Assembly: GCF_963676735.1 (NCBI RefSeq)
Contig: NZ_OY781464.1
Location: 2,017,001 to 2,081,000, forward strand
Reading direction: 5' to 3'
Length of the DNA stretch: 64,000 nucleotides
DNA from: an uncultured Draconibacterium sp.
Lineage (GTDB): Bacteria > Bacteroidota > Bacteroidia > Bacteroidales > Prolixibacteraceae
Part shown: positions 27,153 to 35,241 of the stretch, one piece after another
Layout: every line of letters begins with the position of its first letter
Position numbering within the stretch: position 1 is the first letter of the stretch
Made by a program: the position numbers and the translations under genes
The notes under the pieces: model-generated
Told to the model about the DNA's origin: nothing
Database searches by the model: none
Seen by the model: only the letters and a program-made list of their open reading frames with translations

Positions 27153-28778
27153 ATGACCATTACAAAATTTAAACATCTTAAGAATATTGGAATAAATATA
27201 TTGTTGGCATTTTTGTTGGTTTTTCCCTTTGCCACCATGGCTCAAAAAGAAGTGCAGGAAAACCAGGTAAAATTTGCACGTCTACTTCGTTTGGTAGATG
27301 GTTATTATGTGGATTCAGCTGATGTAAATGACCTCACTGAGAAAGCCATTGTGCATTTATTGCAAGAATTAGATCCACACTCAACATACATATCAAAAGA
27401 GGAAGTTGATAAAATGAATGAGCCATTAAAGGGTAATTTCGAGGGTATCGGTATCTCATTTAATATTTATAAAGATACTTTACTTGTTACCACAACAATC
27501 TCTGGTGGACCATCAGAAAAAGTGGGGTTACGGGCCGGAGACCGAATCATAGAAGTAGATGAAAAAAATATTGCAGGGATTGGTCTTAAAAACTCAGATG
27601 TTTTTGAATTACTTCGCGGAGATAAGGGAACTAAAGTCGACCTTAAGATAGCACGAAGGGGAAGCGAAACTCCCTTAGACTTTTCCATTATCAGAGATAA
27701 AATTCCAATTTTTAGCCTTGATGCATCATACATGCTTGATGAAACAACAGGTTACATAAAATTGAATAAGTTCTCGGCAACTACAACGGAAGAGTTCTTA
27801 ACTGCAATGAACGATCTAAAAAGGCAGGGAATAAAAAACCTTGTTCTCGATTTACGCGGTAATGGTGGTGGTTACCTTAAATCGGCAATTGAACTTTCCG
27901 ATCAGTTCCTGCAAAATGAACAGCTGATCGTCTACACCGATGGAACCAACGACCCTAAACGCGAATATAAAGCTACAGCAAAAGGCTCTTTCGAAAGTGG
28001 AAATTTAGTTGTATTGGTTAACGAAGGTTCAGCCTCAGCCAGCGAAATTGTATCTGGAGCTGTTCAGGATTGGGACCGGGGAGTTATAATTGGCAGACGT
28101 TCGTTTGGCAAAGGATTGGTTCAAAAACCATTCTTCCTCAACGATGGCTCGATGGTGCGTCTGACCACTGCACATTACTACACTCCAAGCGGAAGATGTA
28201 TACAGAAACCTTACGACGAAGGCATCAGCGAATACCGTAAAGACTATTCGAACCGTTTGAGTAACGGGGAGATGTTCAGTGCAGATAGTATCGATTTTGA
28301 CGATAGCTTAAAACACAAAACACTTGTTAACGGACGAGCTGTATATGGTGGCGGAGGGGTGATGCCCGATATTTTTATTCCTATTGATACTTCGTCGCAC
28401 TACGCTTATGTAAATAAACTCAGAAGAAAGCAGGTAACCTATAATTTTGTGTTAGATTATGTGGATGAACATCGTGAAGAATTGCATAAAAAATATCCCG
28501 ATTTTGAGTCGTTCAATCATAAATTTGAGATTTCAGACAGCAACATTGAACAGGTTGTTGCCAAAGGTATTGAAGAAGGCATTGAACGAGACGATGAGAG
28601 CCTGGCTTTTCTGCAAAACGATATAAAACGTGAACTAAAAGCATTAATAGCTCGCGACGTATTCTCAAGGAATGACATGTATAAAATTCTATACCAGGAA
28701 GATGATGCAATTTTAAAGGCTCTTGAGGTTATTGAAAATCAAGACAAATACACAAACTTACTTGTTACAACTGATTAG
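27153..28778 (+). CDS. S41 family C-terminal processing peptidase with PDZ domain
   Basis: 541 residues from the ATG at 27153, preceded by purine-rich AAGAAAAAAG. The in-frame start at 27066 lies upstream of the promoter and is rejected. A Sec signal (FPFATMAQ) is followed by an N-terminal helical region, a PDZ domain (KVGLRAGDRIIEVD) and the catalytic core: GNGGGYLKSAI, NEGSASASEIVSGA with the nucleophile Ser, and GRRSFGKGLVQ with the general-base Lys. Periplasmic Ctp proteases trim C-termini and control envelope quality or murein hydrolases. A helical C-terminal extension of about 150 residues follows. pnuC begins 5 bp downstream. Confidence 0.93.
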   Translation: MTITKFKHLKNIGINILLAFLLVFPFATMAQKEVQENQVKFARLLRLVDGYYVDSADVNDLTEKAIVHLLQELDPHSTYISKEEVDKMNEPLKGNFEGIGISFNIYKDTLLVTTTISGGPSEKVGLRAGDRIIEVDEKNIAGIGLKNSDVFELLRGDKGTKVDLKIARRGSETPLDFSIIRDKIPIFSLDASYMLDETTGYIKLNKFSATTTEEFLTAMNDLKRQGIKNLVLDLRGNGGGYLKSAIELSDQFLQNEQLIVYTDGTNDPKREYKATAKGSFESGNLVVLVNEGSASASEIVSGAVQDWDRGVIIGRRSFGKGLVQKPFFLNDGSMVRLTTAHYYTPSGRCIQKPYDEGISEYRKDYSNRLSNGEMFSADSIDFDDSLKHKTLVNGRAVYGGGGVMPDIFIPIDTSSHYAYVNKLRRKQVTYNFVLDYVDEHREELHKKYPDFESFNHKFEISDSNIEQVVAKGIEEGIERDDESLAFLQNDIKRELKALIARDVFSRNDMYKILYQEDDAILKALEVIENQDKYTNLLVTTD

Positions 28779-28783
28779 CATTT

Positions 28784-29404
28784 ATGACTAATATAATTGT
28801 GGAGTGGCTCTTGGATAATAAAATTGAATTACTGGGAGCCATTCTTGGTTTATCCTACATTTATTTTTCAATAAAGCAGCATATCTTAACATGGCCAACC
28901 GGCTTGTTAACTTCATTACTGTACGTTGTTGTTTTTTATAATTCAAAACTTTATGCCGACATGGGCCTGCAAGCGTACTATGTGGTAATAAGTATATACG
29001 GATGGTATTTTTGGGTAAAAGGGAAAAAACAAAACGAAAAAAAGGTAGCGGTAAAATCCACACGAAAAATTCTCTGGATAAAACTCCTGGTAGTATCCAT
29101 CTTTTTGTATGCCATCCTGTTCTATATTTTAAGCAAGCATACCAATTCTGATGTTCCACACATGGATTCGATGACCACCGCCTTAAGTCTTGTTGCCACC
29201 TGGATGCTCGCAAGAAAATATTTGGAACACTGGCTGATATGGATATTTGTTGATGCATTTTCAGTAGGCTTGTACCTATACAAAGGATTGTGGGCAACCG
29301 TATTTCTATTTATTGTTTACACCATAATGGCAGTGCTGGGCTATCTTGAATGGGAAAAAGATTTAAAAAATAAACAAAAGGATCCCAAATTAGCTTTTGA
29401 GTAA
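28784..29404 (+). CDS. pnuC: nicotinamide riboside transporter PnuC-like
   Basis: 206 residues, about seven hydrophobic helices. LTWPTGLLTSLLYVVVFY and the QAYYVVISIYGWYFW segment, with Trp/Gln residues lining the substrate site, are typical of PnuC. A second W-x(3)-D segment (WIFVDAFSVGLYLYKGLW) is also conserved. PnuC proteins carry nicotinamide riboside or, in some Bacteroidota, thiamine; no riboswitch is seen upstream to indicate the latter. It is in an operon with the S41 protease gene. Confidence 0.9.
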   Translation: MTNIIVEWLLDNKIELLGAILGLSYIYFSIKQHILTWPTGLLTSLLYVVVFYNSKLYADMGLQAYYVVISIYGWYFWVKGKKQNEKKVAVKSTRKILWIKLLVVSIFLYAILFYILSKHTNSDVPHMDSMTTALSLVATWMLARKYLEHWLIWIFVDAFSVGLYLYKGLWATVFLFIVYTIMAVLGYLEWEKDLKNKQKDPKLAFE

Positions 29405-29511
29405 AAGCGTTTACCTAACATTCAAACTGGTTGGTTTTCATTAATACATTAAAAACATCAACAACACACTTGTTTTATACGTTAAAGTATCAAATCTTAG
29501 CTGAATGTAAT

Positions 29512-29519
29512 TAGTTTTG
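29512..29519 (+). promoter_or_regulatory. -7 promoter element of the serine acetyltransferase gene
   Basis: TAGTTTTG fits TAnnTTTG; no good -33 is seen. It lies 18 bp before the ATG at 29537. Confidence 0.45.
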
Positions 29520-29536
29520 TAATTTAAATTGATGTG

Positions 29537-30463
29537 ATGACAAATAATCTTGTTGAACAAAAAATTATAGAAACCATAGCGCGACTGAGCAATCCGGAAT
29601 CATACAAGCTGGTTTGCCACAAACACATGCAGGGTGAGCCTTTACCTTCAAATAAAAATCTCACACGAGTTATTGAATTGGTTCGCGAGATATTATTTCC
29701 CGGGTACTTTGGAAGCACAACCCTTAAAAGTTCTATAACACCGCACTATATGGGCGTTTATGTTGATGAGCTGCTGGAACTGCTTACCGGCGAAATACTG
29801 GCTGGCTTGTGTTTCGAATGCACAGATGAATCATCAAATAAAATTGAAAAACATAAAGAGGGAGCCCAGGAAAAGGCCGTTTCTTTTATCGAATTTCTTC
29901 CGGAAATCAGGCGCCAACTGGTAACTGATGTTGAAGCTACCTTTTTAAACGATCCGGCAGCAAAAAATTTTGGTGAAGTTATTTTTAGTTATCCGGGAAT
30001 AAGAGCAATTACAAATTACAGAATTGCGCATAAACTTCTCGAGCTTGATGTACCATTAATCCCCAGGTTTATAACCGAGATGGCTCACAGCGAAACAGGA
30101 ATTGATATTCACCCACGAGCTCAAATCGGGGAAAGTTTCACAATCGACCATGGAACCGGCGTGGTAATTGGATCGACATGCATTATTGGAAAAAATGTAA
30201 AAATATATCAGGGTGTTACACTTGGGGCAAAAAGCTTTCCCTTAGACAAAGATGGTAATCCTATAAAAGGAATTCCGCGCCACCCCATTCTTGAAGATAA
30301 TGTGGTAATTTATGCCGGTGCCACCATCTTAGGAAGAATTACAATTGGAGAAAATTCAATAATTGGAGGTAACGTTTGGGTTACAAATACGCTTCCAGCC
30401 AACTCCAAGGTTGTTCAAAAGCGACCAAAAGACGTTCCGTTTACAGATGGAGCAGGAATTTAA
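29537..30463 (+). CDS. cysE: serine O-acetyltransferase
   Basis: 308 residues from the ATG at 29537 (an adjacent GTG at 29534 is possible). The N-terminal half is helical; from about residue 190 a left-handed beta-helix of hexapeptide repeats runs IDIHPRAQIGESFTIDHGTG, with the catalytic Asp/His pair (DHGTGVVIG), and then GKNVKIYQGVTLGAKS. The long N-terminal domain places it with the EpsC-type group. It acetylates L-serine with acetyl-CoA for cysteine synthesis. No cysteine synthase gene is adjacent. Confidence 0.92.
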   Translation: MTNNLVEQKIIETIARLSNPESYKLVCHKHMQGEPLPSNKNLTRVIELVREILFPGYFGSTTLKSSITPHYMGVYVDELLELLTGEILAGLCFECTDESSNKIEKHKEGAQEKAVSFIEFLPEIRRQLVTDVEATFLNDPAAKNFGEVIFSYPGIRAITNYRIAHKLLELDVPLIPRFITEMAHSETGIDIHPRAQIGESFTIDHGTGVVIGSTCIIGKNVKIYQGVTLGAKSFPLDKDGNPIKGIPRHPILEDNVVIYAGATILGRITIGENSIIGGNVWVTNTLPANSKVVQKRPKDVPFTDGAGI

Positions 30464-30480
30464 CTACAAAAAAATAGTAC

Positions 30481-31617
30481 TTGAAAGAATATAGCCTAAT
30501 AGCAAAAACTTTTGCTGGTCTCGAAGATGTCCTGGCAAAAGAGGTAAAACGCATTGGTGGAAAAAATGTCCGCAGAGGTAAAAGAGCCGTTTTTTACAAT
30601 GGCGATTTGGAATTGATTTATAAGTCAAATTATAAATTAAGAACAGCCCTTCGAATTTTAAAAGAAATAGAACATTTTAAATTTCATAATGTAGACCAGT
30701 TCTATTTACGCTGTAAACGCATAAAATGGCAAAACTATTTTAATGTAGATCAGAATTTTGTCATTAATAGTGTAGTTGTAAATTCACGTGATTTCAGAAA
30801 TTCGATGTTTGCATCGCTAAAAGTAAAAGATGCTATTGCTGATTACTTTAGAGAAAATTTTGGCAAACGTCCTAATGTTGACACTCAAAATCCTGACATT
30901 ATCATTAATGTTCATATTTTTCAGGATAGCTGCACCTTATCAATTGATAGTTCAGGGGAATCACTTCACAAGCGAGGTTACCGTGTAAAACAAGGCGATG
31001 CCCCGCTAAACGAAGTCCTTGCTGCAGGCATGATATATATAAGCGGATGGATGGGGAACTCAGATTTTATGGATCCGATGTGTGGATCGGGTACACTACC
31101 CATAGAAGCAGCAATGATTGCACAAAATATACCTGCTGCCAAGTTCAGAAAAGATTTTGCTTTCCAGCTTTGGAATGACTTTGATCCGGTATTGTGGGAA
31201 AAAGTTGTTGAGCCTGTTGAGAAAAGAGAATTCAGGTATCAGATTTATGCATCAGATCTATCAGGAAGCAACTTATTAAATGCTCAGACCAACGCCCGAC
31301 GTGCACTGGTATTTAATAAAATTAAGTTTCAATGTAGCGATTTTAGAGATCTAAATCTAAAATTAAACAACGCAACAATTTTAACCAATCCACCATACGG
31401 CGAACGATTAAAAGATAATGATCTGGAAGGATTGTATGCAATGATTGGCGAACGCCTGAAACATCAATTTACAGGTAACGATGCCTGGGTATTGAGCTCC
31501 TCTATTTCGGGATTAAAACAAGTTGGATTAAAGGCCTCATCTAAATACGACCTTTTTAACGGGGCTTTAAAATGTAAATTGAATAACTATAAACTGTTTG
31601 AAGGAAAGCGTAAATAG
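30481..31617 (+). CDS. THUMP-domain class I RNA methyltransferase (RlmL/Trm14-like)
   Basis: 378 residues. The start is TTG at 30481, because an in-frame TAG lies 6 bp upstream. The N-terminal THUMP domain covers residues 1-160 (FAGLEDVLAKEVKRIG, DSSGESLHKRGYR). The C-terminal Rossmann methyltransferase has MDPMCGSGTLPIEAA (SAM-binding) and TNPPYGERL (the NPPY catalytic motif for base N-methylation). It matches the N-terminal half of E. coli RlmL, which makes m2G2445 in 23S rRNA; the RlmK half is absent, as usual in Bacteroidota. Confidence 0.92.
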   Translation: MKEYSLIAKTFAGLEDVLAKEVKRIGGKNVRRGKRAVFYNGDLELIYKSNYKLRTALRILKEIEHFKFHNVDQFYLRCKRIKWQNYFNVDQNFVINSVVVNSRDFRNSMFASLKVKDAIADYFRENFGKRPNVDTQNPDIIINVHIFQDSCTLSIDSSGESLHKRGYRVKQGDAPLNEVLAAGMIYISGWMGNSDFMDPMCGSGTLPIEAAMIAQNIPAAKFRKDFAFQLWNDFDPVLWEKVVEPVEKREFRYQIYASDLSGSNLLNAQTNARRALVFNKIKFQCSDFRDLNLKLNNATILTNPPYGERLKDNDLEGLYAMIGERLKHQFTGNDAWVLSSSISGLKQVGLKASSKYDLFNGALKCKLNNYKLFEGKRK

Positions 31618-31628
31618 AAAATAAAAAA

Positions 31629-31655
31629 GGGTTAAAACCGTCCCTGTTTTAACCC
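31629..31655 (-). terminator. rho-independent terminator of the three-peptide operon
   Basis: Perfect 10 bp stem GGGTTAAAAC/GTTTTAACCC with a 7 nt loop, followed on the minus strand by TTTTTTATTTTC. It lies 36 bp below the stop of the last peptide gene and supports real minus-strand transcription of these short genes. Confidence 0.88.
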
Positions 31656-31690
31656 CCTGTACTAACAACTCAATTGGTTCTGTATATAGG

Positions 31691-31828
31691 CTATTCTTCT
31701 TCAAAATCGAAAATATCTTTATCTCTTGATTTTGGAGGTTCAACTCCCCCACGTAATTCGTTTAATTCTGTTTGAGTAAGAACCTCAAAATTTAATTTCT
31801 CTATATTATTTTCAGTTATAGCTATCAT
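31691..31828 (-). CDS. double-glycine leader peptide A (45 aa)
   Basis: A 45-residue peptide starting MIAITENNIEKL. The leader has the complete double-glycine pattern: Leu at -12, Glu-Leu at -8/-7, Leu at -4 and Gly-Gly at residues 27-28 (FEVLTQTELNELRGG). The predicted 17-residue core is VEPPKSRDKDIFDFEEE, net acidic, no Cys. The gene is the third of a tandem set, 16 bp after peptide B. Leaders of this kind are removed by C39-type peptidase domains of ABC exporters; none is in the window. It is too short for routine ORF calling. That it is translated is supported by the conserved reading frame across three copies, the operon spacing, the promoter-like motif upstream and the terminator downstream. 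Function unknown. Confidence 0.8.
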   Translation of the reverse strand: MIAITENNIEKLNFEVLTQTELNELRGGVEPPKSRDKDIFDFEEE

Positions 31829-31844
31829 GTCTAATATTGTTTTC

Positions 31845-31985
31845 TTATTCTTCTTCAAAATCGAAAATATCTTTATCTCTTGATTTTGGTGGTTTCACGC
31901 CACCACGAATGTCAGTCAATACATCTTCAGATAATATCTCAAAATCTTTAACGCTTTCTGCAAAAATATCAGCTATAACTTTCAT
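31845..31985 (-). CDS. double-glycine leader peptide B (46 aa)
   Basis: A 46-residue peptide starting MKVIADIFAESV. The leader FEILSEDVLTDIRGG has Leu at -12, Leu at -7, Ile at -4 and Gly-Gly at residues 28-29. The core VKPPKSRDKDIFDFEEE differs from peptide A by a single residue (Lys for Glu). The DNA encoding the last 14 residues is the same as in A at every position, including silent sites, whereas the leaders share only the anchor residues. It lies 31 bp after peptide C. A natural-product precursor, an exported signal or a protease substrate are all possible; I do not recognise a named family. Confidence 0.8.
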   Translation of the reverse strand: MKVIADIFAESVKDFEILSEDVLTDIRGGVKPPKSRDKDIFDFEEE

Positions 31986-32016
31986 AACTTAAAATCTAAA
32001 CTAGTAAATACTCGGA

Positions 32017-32166
32017 TTACTCTTCTTCAAAATCGAATATATCTTTATCTCTTGATTTTGGAGGTTCCACTCCACCACGAATATTGTTCATAGCTTCTTC
32101 ATATATTACTTCAAAACCACAAACTTCGAAAGTATTTTCTGTTGATTGAAACTGTCCCTTTTTCAT
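32017..32166 (-). CDS. double-glycine leader peptide C (49 aa), first gene of the set
   Basis: A 49-residue peptide starting MKKGQFQSTENT. The leader FEVIYEEAMNNIRGG keeps Ile at -12, Met at -7, Ile at -4 and Gly-Gly at residues 31-32, the most divergent of the three. The core VEPPKSRDKDIFDFEEE is identical to A. A single Cys lies in the leader. A shared bipartite promoter-like motif lies 43-76 bp upstream. The gene is divergent from the TPR-CHAT protease gene, whose ATG is 136 bp away. Confidence 0.8.
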   Translation of the reverse strand: MKKGQFQSTENTFEVCGFEVIYEEAMNNIRGGVEPPKSRDKDIFDFEEE

Positions 32167-32208
32167 CGTATAATAAATTAATTCGTTAAACTTTTAAACA
32201 CACATTCA

Positions 32209-32242
32209 CTAATATATTCTGATAAGTACAAAAAGGTAACCC
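32209..32242 (-). promoter_or_regulatory. bipartite promoter-like motif before the peptide operon
   Basis: On the minus strand GGGTTACC (32242-32235), then 15 nt, then GAATATATTAG (32219-32209). The same two blocks with the same 15 nt spacing occur before the ECF sigma gene at 37321. The layout fits an ECF -35/-10 pair, with a transcript start about 35-40 nt before peptide C. Confidence 0.6.
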
Positions 32243-32301
32243 CCCTTTTTTGAAAAAAATTGAAAAAAATTCTATTTTGGTCGTATAATTCACAAGATCA
32301 A

Positions 32302-35193
32302 ATGAAAATCCTAAAGAGTTTTAAGCTCATTTTATTTCTAATTATCCTACCCAACATGCTATTTAGCCAGGAACTAAACAAAGACTCTTTGAATTTGACT
32401 GCCAACAACTTACGACAAAAAGGAGTACTCTATACGCGAGAAGGCAACCATACAGCAGCCCTGGAGGCATTTCAACAATACCTGGCATATAGAAAAAAAA
32501 TTTATGGAAATGAAGATTATTACCTTGCTACAGCATATTCTGCTATTGGAATTAGTTATAAAAACCTTGGTGAAAATGAAAAAGCATTAGAATATTATTT
32601 GCAGGCTGAGAAAAATATCTTTTTGCGCAATCCTTTAAATTATGGTCTGCTGGGAGGACTCTATATTAACATAGGGAATGTTTATAGAGCAAAACTTGAC
32701 TACAATAATGCTTTAAAATATATAAATCAAGCACTAAATATATACAAATCCCAAACGCCTATTAACAAGGGAAATCTAGTAGATGCCTATTATGCGATCG
32801 CTGAAATATATTACTCAACCGAAAATTTTGAAAAGGTTATATCTATTGCTGAGGAAAGCTATTCGATAGCTGATACAATCAATCAAATATATTTTGACAA
32901 CATTGTTGCAGGAAGTTATTTTTCTCTTGAAAATAATGAGAACGCAAATAGTTATTACAATCATGCCATTTCTCTATCCAAACAATTTTACGGTTCGAGT
33001 TTAGATTTAGCTAATGCCTATTTGGATTATGCAAAGTTTCTATCTCAAACAAATCGTTTTGTTCAGGCATTGGAAAATTTAAATGAAGCATTTCAGATAT
33101 TTGCGGTTCTTGAGAAAAGTTCAGGTATTGAACTTTCGACTTATTACGAATATGAAGGAGATCTATACAGGAACAGGACAATAAAGACCCAGAGAATTGC
33201 AAATTTCAAAAATGAGAAGAAACAAAATCTACTTAAGGCTATTGATTCTTACAAAAAGGGATTAGAAGCATTGGAAGTTAGTCAAACCACACCTGAAACG
33301 TCTGAAATAAATTTTGAACAAACAATTTCTTTAATGGACTGCATCGGTTTAATAAAGGCAATTGGTGACGTTTACCTGGAAATTGCAATTCTTGACAGCG
33401 AACAAAAAGGCCCGGAGTTTAGCAGTAATTTGACTTATGCCCTGAACTGTTATAACAACACCGGTAACCTGATTCAAAAAGCAAGAAAAGAGTTATCAAG
33501 TGATGAAAGTAAAATTCAGTTAGTTGGGTTACAATACCAAACCATTAGTAAAACTATTGAAACAGCATACCTCGCTTATAATCATTCGGGCAACCCAAAC
33601 TTCTTAAATATTGCTTTCAACAATTCAGAACAATTGAAAAGTAGTGCCGTTTTTGATAAAATTGCTACTGATTTGGCACAGGAAAACAGTCTGATACCAG
33701 ATAGCTTATTAGAATTAGAGCGAAAGCTAAACAATACAATTTCCAACTATACGGAATTGCAATACAAAGAATCTTCTTCTGACGAACCTGATAGCACCTT
33801 GCTTACTGAATATAAAAACCGCGTGTTTAATGCATCCAGGCAAAGAGATGAATTAAATCGGTTTATGGAAGAAAACTACCCGGATTACTACGAGCTAAAA
33901 TATTCCAATACCTTGCCAGAATTACACCTTATTCAAAAGCAACTTGATAAGAAACATGCCTTAGTAGAATATGTACTTATTGATCCGGTAGAGACGGAAG
34001 CTAAATTGAATGATAAAACAGATAGTTTACCTTCACTTTATACCTTTGTTATTACAAATAATGAAGTGCTTTTTAACAAGAGCAAGCTCAACAAATTAGA
34101 AACAGATGCCCTTGACGTGACTTTTAAATTTATGTCATCAACCGATTATATGTTCACTCAAAAAGAAGATGCCAGGAACTTCTGTACTTCATCGAATCGG
34201 TTGTATAATTTGCTTATAAAACCATTTGAATTGGTGCTGAAGGATAAAAACATTACAATAATTCCCGATGGAAAATTAAATTACATTGCTTTTGACGGTT
34301 TATTAAAAACACTACCCGATACCAGCAGTACAATACGCTTTAATGAACTTGACTATTTTCTGATGCATGCCAACATCAACTATGCCAACTCAGTTAATAT
34401 TTACTTAAAGAATCAGGATAATAAACCAAAATTCAGGAACCATGCGTTGGCATTTGCACCTGAATATGCATCTGAAGAGTTTGAGATGACTGGAAAACGT
34501 TACCAACTGTCGCCAATACCGGGTGTGATAAAAGAAGTTTCAGCCATTTCAAAATCAGTAAAAACCACTATTTATTCTAAAAGTGAAGCTACCGAGGAAA
34601 ATTTTCGCAAAGAGTGCGGCAAATATGATATTTTACATTTAGCGATGCACGCCTACATAAATGATTCTCTTCCTGCATACTCCCGCCTGGCGTTTAGTCA
34701 GAAAGCCGATTCAACCAAATTAACAAACGATGGTTGGCTAAACACTGCAGACATTTACAACCTGAATTTGAATGCAGGAATGACTGTATTAAGTGCCTGT
34801 AATACAGGAACTGGAAAACTTCAGCATGGAGAAGGGCTTATGAGTTTGGCTCGAGGATTTTTATATGCTGGCTGTCCTTCGATAGTAATGTCGTTATGGG
34901 AAGTTGAAGACGAAGCCGGTACTCAAATAATGACCTCTTTTTATAAATATTTGAGGGGTGGAAAACCAAAAGATGAAGCATTGCGTCTTGCAAAAATAAA
35001 TTACCTCGAGAATTCAAATTCACGGCTTGCGCACCCGCATTATTGGATGAGCTTCAAATTTATAGGAGATAACTCTCCCGTTTATACCAGTTATGATATT
35101 TATTTCTTTGCCATTCTGGTGGTTCTCATTATTGCTTTTTCAATTGATCAAGGGGTTAGGATAAAAAAAGCCCGTCGTAACCGACAGGCTTAA
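32302..35193 (+). CDS. secreted, membrane-anchored TPR-CHAT (caspase-like) protease
   Basis: 963 residues from the ATG at 32302; an in-frame TTG at 32260 is poorer because the Sec signal (LILFLIILPNMLFSQ) begins just after 32302. Residues about 25-460 are tetratricopeptide repeats (for example YLATAYSAIGISYKNLGE, EKALEYYLQAEKN). The C-terminal CHAT domain has DILHLAMHA with the catalytic His near 783 and VLSACNTGTG with the catalytic Cys near 833, followed by GEGLMSLARGFLYAG. Residues about 930-950 are one TM helix followed by a basic tail, so the protease should face the periplasm, tethered to the inner membrane. CHAT proteases of the separin/caspase clan cut protein partners after activation through the TPRs; Csx29 of Craspase is the best known. 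Neighbours suggest two candidate substrates: the GG-leader peptides and the anti-sigma-like protein. Confidence 0.9.
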   Translation: MKILKSFKLILFLIILPNMLFSQELNKDSLNLTANNLRQKGVLYTREGNHTAALEAFQQYLAYRKKIYGNEDYYLATAYSAIGISYKNLGENEKALEYYLQAEKNIFLRNPLNYGLLGGLYINIGNVYRAKLDYNNALKYINQALNIYKSQTPINKGNLVDAYYAIAEIYYSTENFEKVISIAEESYSIADTINQIYFDNIVAGSYFSLENNENANSYYNHAISLSKQFYGSSLDLANAYLDYAKFLSQTNRFVQALENLNEAFQIFAVLEKSSGIELSTYYEYEGDLYRNRTIKTQRIANFKNEKKQNLLKAIDSYKKGLEALEVSQTTPETSEINFEQTISLMDCIGLIKAIGDVYLEIAILDSEQKGPEFSSNLTYALNCYNNTGNLIQKARKELSSDESKIQLVGLQYQTISKTIETAYLAYNHSGNPNFLNIAFNNSEQLKSSAVFDKIATDLAQENSLIPDSLLELERKLNNTISNYTELQYKESSSDEPDSTLLTEYKNRVFNASRQRDELNRFMEENYPDYYELKYSNTLPELHLIQKQLDKKHALVEYVLIDPVETEAKLNDKTDSLPSLYTFVITNNEVLFNKSKLNKLETDALDVTFKFMSSTDYMFTQKEDARNFCTSSNRLYNLLIKPFELVLKDKNITIIPDGKLNYIAFDGLLKTLPDTSSTIRFNELDYFLMHANINYANSVNIYLKNQDNKPKFRNHALAFAPEYASEEFEMTGKRYQLSPIPGVIKEVSAISKSVKTTIYSKSEATEENFRKECGKYDILHLAMHAYINDSLPAYSRLAFSQKADSTKLTNDGWLNTADIYNLNLNAGMTVLSACNTGTGKLQHGEGLMSLARGFLYAGCPSIVMSLWEVEDEAGTQIMTSFYKYLRGGKPKDEALRLAKINYLENSNSRLAHPHYWMSFKFIGDNSPVYTSYDIYFFAILVVLIIAFSIDQGVRIKKARRNRQA
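35168..35191 (-). terminator. terminator of the sigma/anti-sigma operon, inside the CHAT gene 3' end
   Basis: Stem of 10 bp with one mismatch (AAGCCCGTCG / CGACAGGCTT) and a 4 nt loop, followed on the minus strand by TTTTTTTAT. It serves the minus-strand gene ending at 35242 and lies within the last codons of the convergent CHAT gene, so the two transcripts overlap. Confidence 0.8.
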
Positions 35194-35241
35194 TGAATGT
35201 GTATGTAATTTCGAATTAATCTATTGGACGATCATTTTCGA

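Larger units (their letters stand above)
31691..32061 (-). repeat. three dispersed copies of a 45 bp coding repeat
   Basis: Copies at 31691-31735, 31845-31889 and 32017-32061, each the 3' end of a short peptide gene. The A and B copies are identical over about 42 bp apart from the stop codon; C differs at two or three positions. Similarity falls off sharply into the Gly-Gly and leader codons. This points to recent duplication with homogenisation of the core, or strong constraint on it. Confidence 0.85.

Noticed and set aside
31691..32061. Three near-identical 42-45 bp repeats at 150-170 bp spacing, looking like a degenerate CRISPR array
   Set aside because: Each copy is the in-frame 3' end of a short gene with its own ATG and Gly-Gly leader; spacing is too large and there are no cas genes.
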